64,000 nt of DNA, from positions 62,001-126,000 of the forward strand of contig NZ_JACHCL010000008.1 of the NCBI RefSeq assembly GCF_014200725.1. Reading direction: 5' to 3'. Source of the DNA: Janthinobacterium silvisoli (lineage in GTDB: Bacteria; Pseudomonadota; Gammaproteobacteria; Burkholderiales; Burkholderiaceae_D). Of this stretch, positions 17,000 through 24,745 are shown in pieces (within the stretch, counting starts at the first letter, position 1; every line of letters starts with the position of its first letter). The translations under genes were made by a program, and so were the position numbers. The notes below the pieces were generated by a model, which did not search any database, was not told the origin of the DNA, and saw nothing but the letters and a program-made list of their open reading frames with translations.

Positions 17000-18430
17000 T
17001 CAGTCCGGCTTGCCGGCCGGCGCGGCGAACCAGTCGGGCGCCAGCTGGCTCAGGCGGTGGTGGGCGCCTATCGTGTAATGCAGCCAGCCGCGTATGTAGT
17101 CGCAAGCGCTGCGCCCGCGCGCCAGCACCTCGTGGTGGCAGCCGCCGCCGCACAGGTAGCGCGCCCAGCAGTCCGAGCAGGGCTGCTGCTGGTGCACATG
17201 GCGTTCGCTGAGCCAGATCGCCTGGCGGGCGCGGTCGACCCCGCCGTCCAGCGAGCCCATGGCGCCTTGCTCGTCGCCGACAAACCGGTGGCAGGCCGAC
17301 AGTTCGCCGTCGGCTGATACGCCGAAATAGCCGGCGCCAGCGCCGCAGGGGTAGGGCCGGTGCGTGCCACGCTGCAGTTCGCGTAGTGCGTTCTGCATGT
17401 TCATGAAAGGATAGCGGCGGCCCTGCAGCACGTTCTGCTCGAAAGCCAGGCCGCAGGCGATCATCGCTTCCAGCATCTCGCCCAGTTCCGCCTCGCCCAT
17501 TTCGGCGCGGCCGTTGGCGGCGCGCAGCAGTGGCGAGAAGCCGACGCTGTGGAAGCCCATGCCAATGAACAGGTCGAGCGTAGCAGGCAGGTTCAGGTTG
17601 AATGGCGTGACGGTGACGCGCGCCGACACCTGCATGCGGCGCTGCATCGCCAGCAGCGGCGTGATGCGTTCGAGAATGCTGTCGAAGGAACCCTTGCCGC
17701 CCTTGAAGGGACGCAGCCGGTCGTGCTGTTCGGCGGCGCCATCGAGGCTGACCGTGACGGCAAAGCCGTGCTGCTCGAAGAAGTCGGCGTCGTCCGGCCG
17801 CAGCAGGGTACCGTTGGTGGTGATCGAGAAGCGGCAGTCGACCTGGCGCAGCGCCGCCTGCCGGCTGGCGTAGTCGGTCACGTTGCGCAGCACCGCGCGG
17901 TTCGACAGCGGTTCGCCGCCCATGAAGGCCAGGTTCACCTTGGCGCCGGGCGCCGCCTGCGACAGCAGCAGGTCGACCGCCTTGACCGCCTGCGTCTCCT
18001 CCATGCTCTTGGCCTTGCCACCGAACTCGCCCTGCTGCGCATAGCAATAGGTGCAGCCGAGGTTGCACTTCTGCGCGATCGCCAGCGATAGCGCATGCAG
18101 CGGCGGCGCTGCCAGCGGGGTATCGTCGATCAGCGCCTCGGCGCGCAGGCCGCAGCTGTCGATCAGCCCTTGCAGCAGGGCCGGGTCGGCGCTACCCAGC
18201 GCGGCGCGGAACTGCCCGGTCAGCTCGGGTGGCAAATGATACAGGCGCGTGCCGTTGACCATCAACAGCTGCGCGCCCTGGGCGTCGTCGACCAGGTGGG
18301 CGTGGCGCTGGCGCGGCTGGGAAGCTGCCACAATGCGCCGGCTCAGCGCCCGCGCCAGGACGACGCCTTCCACCGCCGTGGCGCGGGCGGCGGGCGGCGT
18401 GTCAGCCATGGGGTCAGCTTTCATCGGCAT
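17000..18430 (-). CDS. QhpD-like radical SAM/SPASM maturase
   Basis: A 476-residue iron-sulfur enzyme. The radical SAM cluster motif is 'KCNLGCTYC' (Cys122, 126, 129), followed by 'NLAFMGGEPLSN'. The C-terminal SPASM domain has about eight cysteines: 'PCGAGAG', 'SACHRFVGDEQGAMG', 'CSDCWARYLCGGGCHHEV' and 'SACDYIRG'. This C-terminal layout is that of the quinohemoprotein amine dehydrogenase maturation protein (QhpD) and sulfatase maturases, which install thioether crosslinks or oxidise Cys/Ser in a partner protein. The target is presumably the split oxidase upstream. Possible starts are 18430, 18424 and 18409; the first overlaps the preceding gene by 17 bp and has GAGG upstream, implying translational coupling. 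Confidence 0.88.
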   Translation of the reverse strand: MPMKADPMADTPPAARATAVEGVVLARALSRRIVAASQPRQRHAHLVDDAQGAQLLMVNGTRLYHLPPELTGQFRAALGSADPALLQGLIDSCGLRAEALIDDTPLAAPPLHALSLAIAQKCNLGCTYCYAQQGEFGGKAKSMEETQAVKAVDLLLSQAAPGAKVNLAFMGGEPLSNRAVLRNVTDYASRQAALRQVDCRFSITTNGTLLRPDDADFFEQHGFAVTVSLDGAAEQHDRLRPFKGGKGSFDSILERITPLLAMQRRMQVSARVTVTPFNLNLPATLDLFIGMGFHSVGFSPLLRAANGRAEMGEAELGEMLEAMIACGLAFEQNVLQGRRYPFMNMQNALRELQRGTHRPYPCGAGAGYFGVSADGELSACHRFVGDEQGAMGSLDGGVDRARQAIWLSERHVHQQQPCSDCWARYLCGGGCHHEVLARGRSACDYIRGWLHYTIGAHHRLSQLAPDWFAAPAGKPD

Positions 18431-19238
18431 CCTTGCCTCGGATAATGAAGCTCAGGTCTTCCTGCCAGGACTTGAACAGGTCGTCGTAGGAATACAGCCG
18501 GGTGTCGGTGCGGTTGTCCGGGATGTAGGTGCCGGTGCGCTTCTTGGCGAACCACATGTCTCCATGCGACAGGCCGTTGACACCTGGTTCGACGTTGACA
18601 TAGTCGGGGCGCGAGGCTGCCCAGTAGTAGCAGGCACATTCGCGGTAGTCGTTCTGCCAGGGCGCGCACAGGCCCTGGGTCAGCTCGCCCGGCTGCAGCA
18701 ATGCCGGATTGAAGGCTGCCGTGTCGGGCTCGAAGAAAGTGCGCAGGCGCAGTTCGACGGTGATGCTGGGCGTCTCCGGGCCGGCCAGCACCTCGGTGTC
18801 GGCGCCGGTCTGGGCGGTGAACTCGCAGCTGACCAGCTGGCCCTGCAGGTGCAGGATACGGGCGATCGAGTTCGACCATTCCATGAAGGACACCGCGTTC
18901 GGGTTGGCCACCGAGGCCAGCGTGCCGGAGCTGCCGTCGGGGTACACCGGCCCGGTGGTATTGACCATGGTACCGACCTCCAGGCCGGCGAAGCGCAGCA
19001 GGCGGCGCGTGACCAGGTGCTGGAACTCGGGCTCGGCGTCGATCACGTAGTTGTTGTTCTCGACCAGCACGATGCCCTCGAAGGCCCGCCGCCACAGGTT
19101 GCGGAAGTCGAATTCCAGGCCGGGGAAGCAGTTGGAAATCGCGCTGCGCGGCAGGATCGATGCGGGGTTGCCGGCGCCACGGTGGTGGATTTGCGCGGTG
19201 AGGTTGCTTGCGCTCAGGCTGGGCTGCTTGGCGGCCAT
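18414..19238 (-). CDS. C-terminal half of a split LodA/GoxA-like CTQ oxidase
   Basis: A 274-residue protein resembling the cofactor-bearing C-terminal region of LodA/GoxA oxidases. 'SNCFPGLEFDFRNLWRRAFEG' (residues 35-55) and 'GLCAPWQNDYRECACYYW' then 'SRPDYVN' (189-215) match the family pattern PWQxDxxxC...W...RPxxV, in which Cys and Trp crosslink to cysteine tryptophylquinone. Candidate cofactor residues are Trp206 with Cys191, Cys201 or Cys203. LodA-like enzymes are normally single proteins of about 600-800 residues; here the N-terminal part is encoded by the preceding gene, joined by a TGATG stop-start overlap. No signal peptide. Activity (amino acid or amine oxidation giving H2O2) is inferred only. 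Confidence 0.7.
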   Translation of the reverse strand: MAAKQPSLSASNLTAQIHHRGAGNPASILPRSAISNCFPGLEFDFRNLWRRAFEGIVLVENNNYVIDAEPEFQHLVTRRLLRFAGLEVGTMVNTTGPVYPDGSSGTLASVANPNAVSFMEWSNSIARILHLQGQLVSCEFTAQTGADTEVLAGPETPSITVELRLRTFFEPDTAAFNPALLQPGELTQGLCAPWQNDYRECACYYWAASRPDYVNVEPGVNGLSHGDMWFAKKRTGTYIPDNRTDTRLYSYDDLFKSWQEDLSFIIRGKDADES

Positions 19239-20656
19239 CACAGTTCTCCTGCAGGGTTGTCGGGTTGGCTGAACATGGCGTTGCGGGCGGCCTTGACCAC
19301 CATGTCGATGTGGCGGCGCGTCAGTGTCAGGCTGCGGCCGTCGGCACCGCGCATCAGCGCCGGCATCTTGCGTAGCGTGATCGCCGACAGGTCGCCGATT
19401 TCCTCGGGCAGGCGCAGCGTCTGGGCGAACCACGGCGCGCCACCTGCCGACAGGGCGCTGAACACCCGCTCGTGCAGGGCGCGCAGCGCCAGGTTGTCGA
19501 CCAGGGAGGCGGCAGCGATCGGTTCGTAGTAGCGCTCGAAGTCGCTGCTGTTCTGCCGCACCATGGTGCTGGCCACGTTGAGGCGGCCATTGACCGGGTT
19601 GCCGTTCATCACCGCCGTGTTCATCAGCCGCACCGTCTCGAGCGCGCGCAGCACCAGTTCGGTGGCTTGCTCCAGCGACACCTCTTCCTCCTGTACGCTG
19701 GGGCCGTGCAGCAATTGCTCCAGCTCGTCGGAGACGACGCGGATCGGCAGCGTGTCCGGCGCGTAGGCCGGCGGGCCCGCGCCGATGGTGGCCTGGGCCA
19801 CCAGCGCGCTGCCATCGGCCAGCGTCAGCGCCACCCGTACCCAGCCGTCGCATTCGTCGTCCAGGTAGCCCCAGCTGACCTGCTGGCCCTGGGCGTTGGC
19901 GTAGCCGGCGTAGATGCCGGCCGGGTTGGTCAGTGTCGGGCCGCTGCTTTCGGTGTAGTTGAGCCAGTCGCCGCGCGCCGCGTCGTACAGCACCAGTTCC
20001 TCGTTGTCGATGATAGGGTCGGGCACCAGCAGCGGCACGCCGTTGGCCTGCGGCTCCAGGCGCTGCAGGCGGCTGCCGTAGACCTTGCCGGCGGCCGGCG
20101 TGTAGCGCAGGCGGATTTCCGGGAATTCGTCGCTGGGCGCGATGAACTGCACGTGACCAAGCGGCAGTGTCTTGCCGGCCAGGAAATTCTCGCAACGGCC
20201 TTCCAGCGCGTGGCGGGCATGGTCCTGCAAGCCGGACAGCCTGGCGTGGATCTGGTCGTCGCGGTTATTGGTGCGGCGGTAGACCTTGATATTGCCCAGC
20301 TCGACGTCCCAGTGCAGATTGGCCAGGCTCAGGCCGTGCTCGGCCAGCAGGGCGGCGGTCAGCGGCTGCAGCTGTTCGGGTTCGGCGCTGGTGCGGGCGT
20401 ATACTTCGAGGAAGGGCGCGACCGGGCGTACCAGCTTGTCGTCATCCTTGAAGCGGATCTTGTCGGGCACGTAGGCGCGCACGATGCGCCCGTCCAGCGG
20501 ATCGATCTCGAAGCTCTCGCGCGGCACGATGCGGCGGTAGTTCATCGGACTGTCCGGATCGGTCTCCAGGTCGTAGGCTTCGAGCGGCTCGGCCGCGCCA
20601 CCCAGGCGGGCCACGGCCAGCGGGGGCAGAATTCTCAGTTCCAGTATCGGCATCAT
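19238..20656 (-). CDS. N-terminal half of a split LodA/GoxA-like oxidase
   Basis: A 472-residue cytosol-type protein. Its opening 'LELRILPPLAVARLGGAAEPLEAY' matches the LodA-family N-terminus (E-x-x-I-x-P-x-x-x-A-R-x-G). The middle has 'FIAPSDEFPEIRLRYTPAAGKVYG' and 'WGYLDDECDGWV', which fit the family's beta-rich first domain. It lacks the C-terminal PWQ/Cys/Trp segment, which is supplied by the next gene. Both halves are intact frames with good coupling (GGAGACC before the ATG pair at 20656/20653; TGATG at the end), so this looks like stable gene fission rather than a fresh frameshift; the second half begins with its own Met and a non-homologous lead-in. Identification rests on motifs read by eye. 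Confidence 0.6.
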   Translation of the reverse strand: MMPILELRILPPLAVARLGGAAEPLEAYDLETDPDSPMNYRRIVPRESFEIDPLDGRIVRAYVPDKIRFKDDDKLVRPVAPFLEVYARTSAEPEQLQPLTAALLAEHGLSLANLHWDVELGNIKVYRRTNNRDDQIHARLSGLQDHARHALEGRCENFLAGKTLPLGHVQFIAPSDEFPEIRLRYTPAAGKVYGSRLQRLEPQANGVPLLVPDPIIDNEELVLYDAARGDWLNYTESSGPTLTNPAGIYAGYANAQGQQVSWGYLDDECDGWVRVALTLADGSALVAQATIGAGPPAYAPDTLPIRVVSDELEQLLHGPSVQEEEVSLEQATELVLRALETVRLMNTAVMNGNPVNGRLNVASTMVRQNSSDFERYYEPIAAASLVDNLALRALHERVFSALSAGGAPWFAQTLRLPEEIGDLSAITLRKMPALMRGADGRSLTLTRRHIDMVVKAARNAMFSQPDNPAGEL

Positions 20657-20662
20657 GGTCTC

Positions 20663-22246
20663 CTAGAGCAGGGCAGTGTCGATGCTGCCCGACAGGATGC
20701 GCAAGATCAGTTCGCGCATATTGCGGTCGGCTTCGCGCAGCGAGGCCAGATAGCTGTGGCGGGACTCGGGCGCCAGCAGCTGCAGCGCTTCGACCACGTT
20801 GGCCGAGGCGGTCAGCAGGTCGAGGTGGCCGCGCCATTTGTTGGCCTCGCCGAACGGGCTGTTAAGCGTGTAGGGCATCTGGAACGGCGGCCCGGCGAAA
20901 CCGGCGGCCGGGTTGTCGACCGAGACGGGCGACTGCATCAGGATCTCGGAGACGGCGCGCAGGTTGTACATCTCGCCGAAGGTAGCGTTGATGATGGCGC
21001 CACGGGGGGTAATCGCGCCAGCCGCATTCAAGCCGCCGTACAGCGTGAAGCTGTGGATCAGATAGTTCAGCAGCATGCGGTAGCGGATATTGTGCAGCGT
21101 GGCCCATAGCACCGATTCGGGATGGGTGATGCGGGTGCTGGTAGCGCTTTCATCGCCGCCCTCGTCATCGGGATCGAGCGAGACGTAGGGGTTGATGGCG
21201 ACCTGGCGGGCCGGCGCCCAGGCGGGACCGGCGGCGAGCAGGCCAGCCTTCGCCTTGCTCTCCGGTTGCAGCGCCTGCCATTGCGGCGCGGCGAAATCAG
21301 GCGGGCGGGCGGCATTCCAGTGTTCGGCCGTCAGCGGTGCGTGTTCGATCAGTTCGCGCATCTCGACATAAATGCGCAGGAAGCGCACGAAGTGCGAGGC
21401 GGTGGTGCCGCTGGTGGCTTCCCCCTGCTCGGCGATGGCGCGCAGGGCGGCGACCATGTCGTCGCGGCAGGTCTGCGGCACCACCAGCACGTCTGGCGTC
21501 TGCGCCGGCTGGCCGCTGGGACGGCCACGATGGCCACCCTGGTAGCCGCGGCCCCACTCGGCGAAGTCGGCCTGGGCCGGCAGGGTCGATGGATCGAAGG
21601 CGTCGTCTGGCAGGTAGTCAGGATCGGCCACCAGCGGAATCAAGGTGTGGAACAGCGCCGCGACCTGGTGCGGGTCGCTGGTCTGGGCGTGCACGCGCAG
21701 GCGGATTTCATTCCCCAGTGCGCCGCCGTCCCAGTCGACCGGCGATTCGGCGTACACGTACTTGGCCAGCGAGTCGAGCGTCAGCGGTTCAAGCGTGAAC
21801 GGGAATGGATAGAACGGCGAGTCCCAGGGCTCGTCTTCACGCTCCATGTGCAGCGGGGAACCGATCAGGCGCAGCGAGTTTTGCACCGAGATCAGATGGC
21901 CCATCTCCTCCTTGGCGATGCCCAGTATCACTTCCTGCCAAGTGCGCACGCTGTCGCGGAAGACCTCGGGCACCTGCGGGCCGCCCAGCGAATAGGCGGC
22001 GTACAGGTATTGCACCATCAGGCAATGTTCGATTTCGGCGTCTATCGACAGCAAATAAGTAATGTAGTCGCGCGGAGAAAATTCCAGGTTCAGCGCCGGC
22101 GTCCCGGCGGCCTGGGCGCCAGCCACCGACGCGGCCATGCCGCGCAGCAACTGTGGCGTGCTCGACTCCAGGCCTTGTTCCCTGCCGGTGCGGGGCAGGA
22201 GGGCAGAGGGGGCGCCGAGGTGGCGGCGTATCTGTGCAGCTCGCAT
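20663..22246 (-). CDS. Ferritin-like protein of the VioB/RebD type
   Basis: A 527-residue protein, first gene of the operon. Residues about 55-290 form the VioB-associated ferritin-like domain: carboxylate/His ligand sets are visible as 'SIDAEIEHC' (Glu71, Glu73, His74) and 'GIAKEEMGHL' (Glu113, Glu114, His117). In violacein and rebeccamycin pathways this domain is part of the iminophenylpyruvate-dimer synthases that couple oxidised tryptophan; stand-alone relatives in other clusters are uncharacterised. The C-terminal 200 residues ('HPESVLWATLHNIRYRMLLNYLIHSF') are helical. A diiron or heme-linked oxidative role next to the putative CTQ oxidase is plausible but inferred. Start supported by GGACAAGAA before the ATG. 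Confidence 0.75.
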   Translation of the reverse strand: MRAAQIRRHLGAPSALLPRTGREQGLESSTPQLLRGMAASVAGAQAAGTPALNLEFSPRDYITYLLSIDAEIEHCLMVQYLYAAYSLGGPQVPEVFRDSVRTWQEVILGIAKEEMGHLISVQNSLRLIGSPLHMEREDEPWDSPFYPFPFTLEPLTLDSLAKYVYAESPVDWDGGALGNEIRLRVHAQTSDPHQVAALFHTLIPLVADPDYLPDDAFDPSTLPAQADFAEWGRGYQGGHRGRPSGQPAQTPDVLVVPQTCRDDMVAALRAIAEQGEATSGTTASHFVRFLRIYVEMRELIEHAPLTAEHWNAARPPDFAAPQWQALQPESKAKAGLLAAGPAWAPARQVAINPYVSLDPDDEGGDESATSTRITHPESVLWATLHNIRYRMLLNYLIHSFTLYGGLNAAGAITPRGAIINATFGEMYNLRAVSEILMQSPVSVDNPAAGFAGPPFQMPYTLNSPFGEANKWRGHLDLLTASANVVEALQLLAPESRHSYLASLREADRNMRELILRILSGSIDTALL

Positions 22247-22474
22247 TTCTTGTCCTTCTCATGTCGGACATCCTGTGGGGATGCATTGCAATAGGCGTCG
22301 TGACAAGCGAAGCGCGCTTCGGCTGGAGGCGACGGCGACAAATGACAATAGCGTGATAAGGCAAACGAGAGAGGTGATGCGCCGCATCGCGGGCCGGTCT
22401 GAAAAGCTGGCGTCAGGCTGGCTTTGAAAGGTGGCATGCCGGCGCCACCACCAAGGTGGGCTGACAGTGTGGCG

Positions 22475-22503
22475 AGTATAGTTGCGACTTATAAAATCGT
22501 CAA
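22475..22503 (-). promoter_or_regulatory. Sigma70 promoter of the five-gene oxidase operon
   Basis: On the minus strand TTGACG (22503-22498), a 17-bp spacer and TATACT (22480-22475). Transcription would start near 22468, leaving a leader of about 220 nt before the ferritin-like gene; the leader contains short hairpins (around 22436-22460). It ends just before the decayed recombinase remnant, so the island boundary lies to its right. Confidence 0.65.
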
Positions 22504-22555
22504 TGCAGTGAAATTGATATGCGTCAATATCAGAAAAACCGAACATGGTAAGGGG

Positions 22556-23090
22556 CGTCTTGCCTGTACGCGACTCTAATTTCTTGACTACTTGAATTGG
22601 AAGTCTACTGGGTATCACTTTGTAAGTGGCTCAGTCGAGAGTGCTACGTCAGATTTGGAATCTGGCCGAAATGCGTGTTTTCCAGAACGTTGATCGAGCA
22701 ACGATTACATTCCGGTTTTGCGTCGAGAGCGCTATTGATTGCATCCCCAGGAAGTACCAGAACCTCGCCGCACCGCGCCGTAATCGCTGGTGAAGCATCA
22801 GAATAAACACCGCGTACACACGCCAGCGCGTCTGAATGCGAGGAACTGGATTATCTTTGGATTCAGGGTCCAGGATCTGAGCCAACAGCTCAACGGTAGA
22901 CGCCGGCAACGAACGGAGCATTTCATGTTGGCCAACCAGACCGCGGCTGTGAGGCTCAAAGGGATGTGCGCATCGCCAAGTTGAATGAGCATCAGCGTCC
23001 CAAGTTCACCGCAACACCTAAACATAGCGGTAATCGGGTATGCGATTTGGTACTTGAGCAAAATGCGCAATATTTCATAAACCTTCATTT
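22556..23090 (-). pseudogene. Decayed copy of the island's 432-aa tyrosine recombinase
   Basis: The stretch aligns base by base with 43996-45050, in the same orientation, but with two internal deletions (after the segments matching about 44090 and 44512) and many substitutions. Shared anchors include GTCTTGCCTGTACGCGACTC at the left and CCTAAACATA...GCGATTTGGTACTTGAG at the right. The last about 240 bp of the gene, which encode the catalytic HxxRH and Tyr, are absent. It is a remnant of an older related element and forms a direct repeat with the intact gene at the other end of the island. Confidence 0.85.
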
Positions 23091-23439
23091 CTTCGCAATC
23101 TTGGTACTTATGGACGCTGTTGCTTGCGCACGTAGCCCTTGCCTATTGAATTAATGTACTCTAATATCGACTTTGGTGTTGCGTAAGGAGTCGGTGCAGT
23201 TTCGTTGCGCACCATGGGCCTAGTCGCGCAACACAATGTCCCGGAATAGCACGGAGAACTGTCGTCAGTGTTGCGTGTTCACTAGTTCGGGCACTTGCGT
23301 TAAGTGCGTTCCGCCGCTTACAGCATAGTAGAAAGATCGGTTCCCGCGTCAGTTAATCTCAACGCCAGTATTGTCCGTGTTGGCTTCGGTGTATACCATC
23401 ACGGATGATGGGTCTGACAGAAAGAAGAGCCAAGGATGA
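23091..23439. other. Intergenic region with repeated GTTGCG-type motifs
   Basis: No gene seen. GTTGCG or its reverse complement recurs at least five times (about 23120, 23176, 23203, 23225 and 23270), the sort of spacing that recombinase arm sites can have. It corresponds to the 5' side of the decayed recombinase and would be the left junction zone of the present island. Also holds the promoter of the DUF6602 gene, not resolved. Confidence 0.35.
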
Positions 23440-24273
23440 ATGAGGATGAATGAATTAGATCTGCCCGCTCAATTCGATGCTAGAGTAAAAAAGATGTTGA
23501 TTGCAGTAGATCAAGGCCGACTAGCACATAAGGCGCGCAACATCAAAGCTAGTGGTGCTCCTCTTGAAGAAGCCGTTCGATCCTTGTTTTCGGATAGCCT
23601 GCCTTCGAACAACAAAGTCGCAAGTGGATACTTCTACAGTGCAAGCTCCCGCTGCAGTGCGGAGGTTGACGTCTTAATCTACGAAAGTGAGGAAGCGTTC
23701 CGGCTCGATCCAGCGCCTCAAGAGCAACACTATGTGCCTTACACAAGTGTTTCGGCGATTGGTCAAATTAAGAATAGCGCTGGCGAATTGCCAAATGCGA
23801 TCAAGCAAGTTCAAGAGTCTCTAAAGGCCTGGACCGAGATGCGTAATGAAGCGCTACGCGGTAGAGCGAATGGAGATCGTGCTTATAGAGAGCGTCCTCT
23901 CACATTTATTGTGTGTGGGAAGTGCACCGACTCCGACTTCCGAAAATTGAAAACTATGCTCAAATCGAAAGGACGACCATATGTTGACTACATTCTATTG
24001 TTGGATAGAGGGAAAATAGTGGCTGGAAACTATGACTTATTTGAACTTAATAATCCTGTAATTAATTTTTTCAGCTATCGAAACGTCAGCTCGCTGCATC
24101 TTTGTGCGCCAAACGGAGCTCCCGATTATCCCCAAGGGATAGCGTTGTTGTGGATATATTTTGCCGTGGTGTCAAAATTAAACTGGGATAAAGGAAATAT
24201 GCTTCGGTATAATGAGTTTTGTAGACATATCGAAATAATTTATCCATTACAGATGCAGCAACAGCTCTTATAA
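23440..24273 (+). CDS. DUF6602 domain protein, nuclease-like
   Basis: A 277-residue soluble protein. The first about 180 residues fit DUF6602, a family common in defence islands: 'ASGAPLEEAVRSLFSDSLP', 'AEVDVLIYES' and 'SVSAIGQIKNS' give an Asp...Gln-x-Lys arrangement like a PD-(D/E)XK nuclease core (Asp in 'EVDVLIY', Lys in 'QIKNS'). Function is unproven. AT-rich compared with the flanking core genes. A second ATG at 23446 is equally possible. It converges with the SIR2-HerA-KTSC operon and may be a separate defence gene or an accessory to it. Confidence 0.7.
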   Translation: MRMNELDLPAQFDARVKKMLIAVDQGRLAHKARNIKASGAPLEEAVRSLFSDSLPSNNKVASGYFYSASSRCSAEVDVLIYESEEAFRLDPAPQEQHYVPYTSVSAIGQIKNSAGELPNAIKQVQESLKAWTEMRNEALRGRANGDRAYRERPLTFIVCGKCTDSDFRKLKTMLKSKGRPYVDYILLLDRGKIVAGNYDLFELNNPVINFFSYRNVSSLHLCAPNGAPDYPQGIALLWIYFAVVSKLNWDKGNMLRYNEFCRHIEIIYPLQMQQQLL

Positions 24274-24514
24274 AGCCCCCGCTACGCTGGAGCTGGAGCT
24301 CTCTTATGCTTTGCGCTTCTCCACGCCCCAGGTCTTAAAACAAGCCAAATCGATCTAGATATGTAGGAGCAAGAGCAAGTCCGCCAGAAATTATAGGCCC
24401 TAGATCCAGTACGATTTCTGGCGCGGGAGCCGGCCAGAAATTGGAAGATCAGCGGCCTCTGCTTTTGCTAGCACTGAAGGCGGCATTGCGCTCTCGATTG
24501 CCAAATTTCTAAAA

Positions 24515-24727
24515 CTAGCCCACCTGAGCTTCTCGGAAATGCCCCTTGATATGCGCGTGGAAAAACTTTCCATGAGATTCGGCGCCATCGAACTCGAACC
24601 ATAGCGATTCCGGAAAATCGTAGTACGCATACCTCGGCCCGGAAAGAAAAATAATTTCCAGTGTCGAAGTCTCAAAATCATAACCAATACTTCTGATGTT
24701 GCTTGAACTTACATCGCGGTATTCCAT
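24515..24727 (-). CDS. KTSC domain protein
   Basis: A 70-residue protein matching the KTSC domain from end to end: 'VSSSNIRSIGYDFETSTLEI', 'YAYYDFPESL' and 'SHGKFFHAHIKGHF'. KTSC domains occur alone or fused to RNA or tRNA-related enzymes and are proposed to bind nucleic acid. It starts 18 bp after the HerA stop with its own GGGAGAA site, so it is the third gene of the SIR2-HerA operon. A role as an accessory or regulator of that complex is inferred from position. About 240 bp to its left contain no gene. Confidence 0.8.
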   Translation of the reverse strand: MEYRDVSSSNIRSIGYDFETSTLEIIFLSGPRYAYYDFPESLWFEFDGAESHGKFFHAHIKGHFREAQVG

Positions 24728-24745
24728 ATTTTCTCCCTGGTTGAA

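Noticed and set aside
16995-18068. Open frame extending the flavoprotein upstream to 850 residues
   Set aside because: It overlaps the clear radical SAM/SPASM gene on the same strand in another frame and encodes Arg/Gly-rich low-information sequence; the flavoprotein begins at the ATG at 16994.
19239-20195. Long upstream extension of the C-terminal oxidase half
   Set aside because: It lies within the N-terminal half gene in another frame and has no family features; the TGATG start at 19238 is preferred.
19472-21109. 545-codon plus-strand frame
   Set aside because: Antisense shadow of the oxidase and ferritin-like genes in GC-rich DNA; composition is not protein-like.
23091-23439. GTTGCG repeats as a possible CRISPR array
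   Set aside because: The repeats are only 6 bp, irregularly spaced and on both strands; no long repeat-spacer structure.
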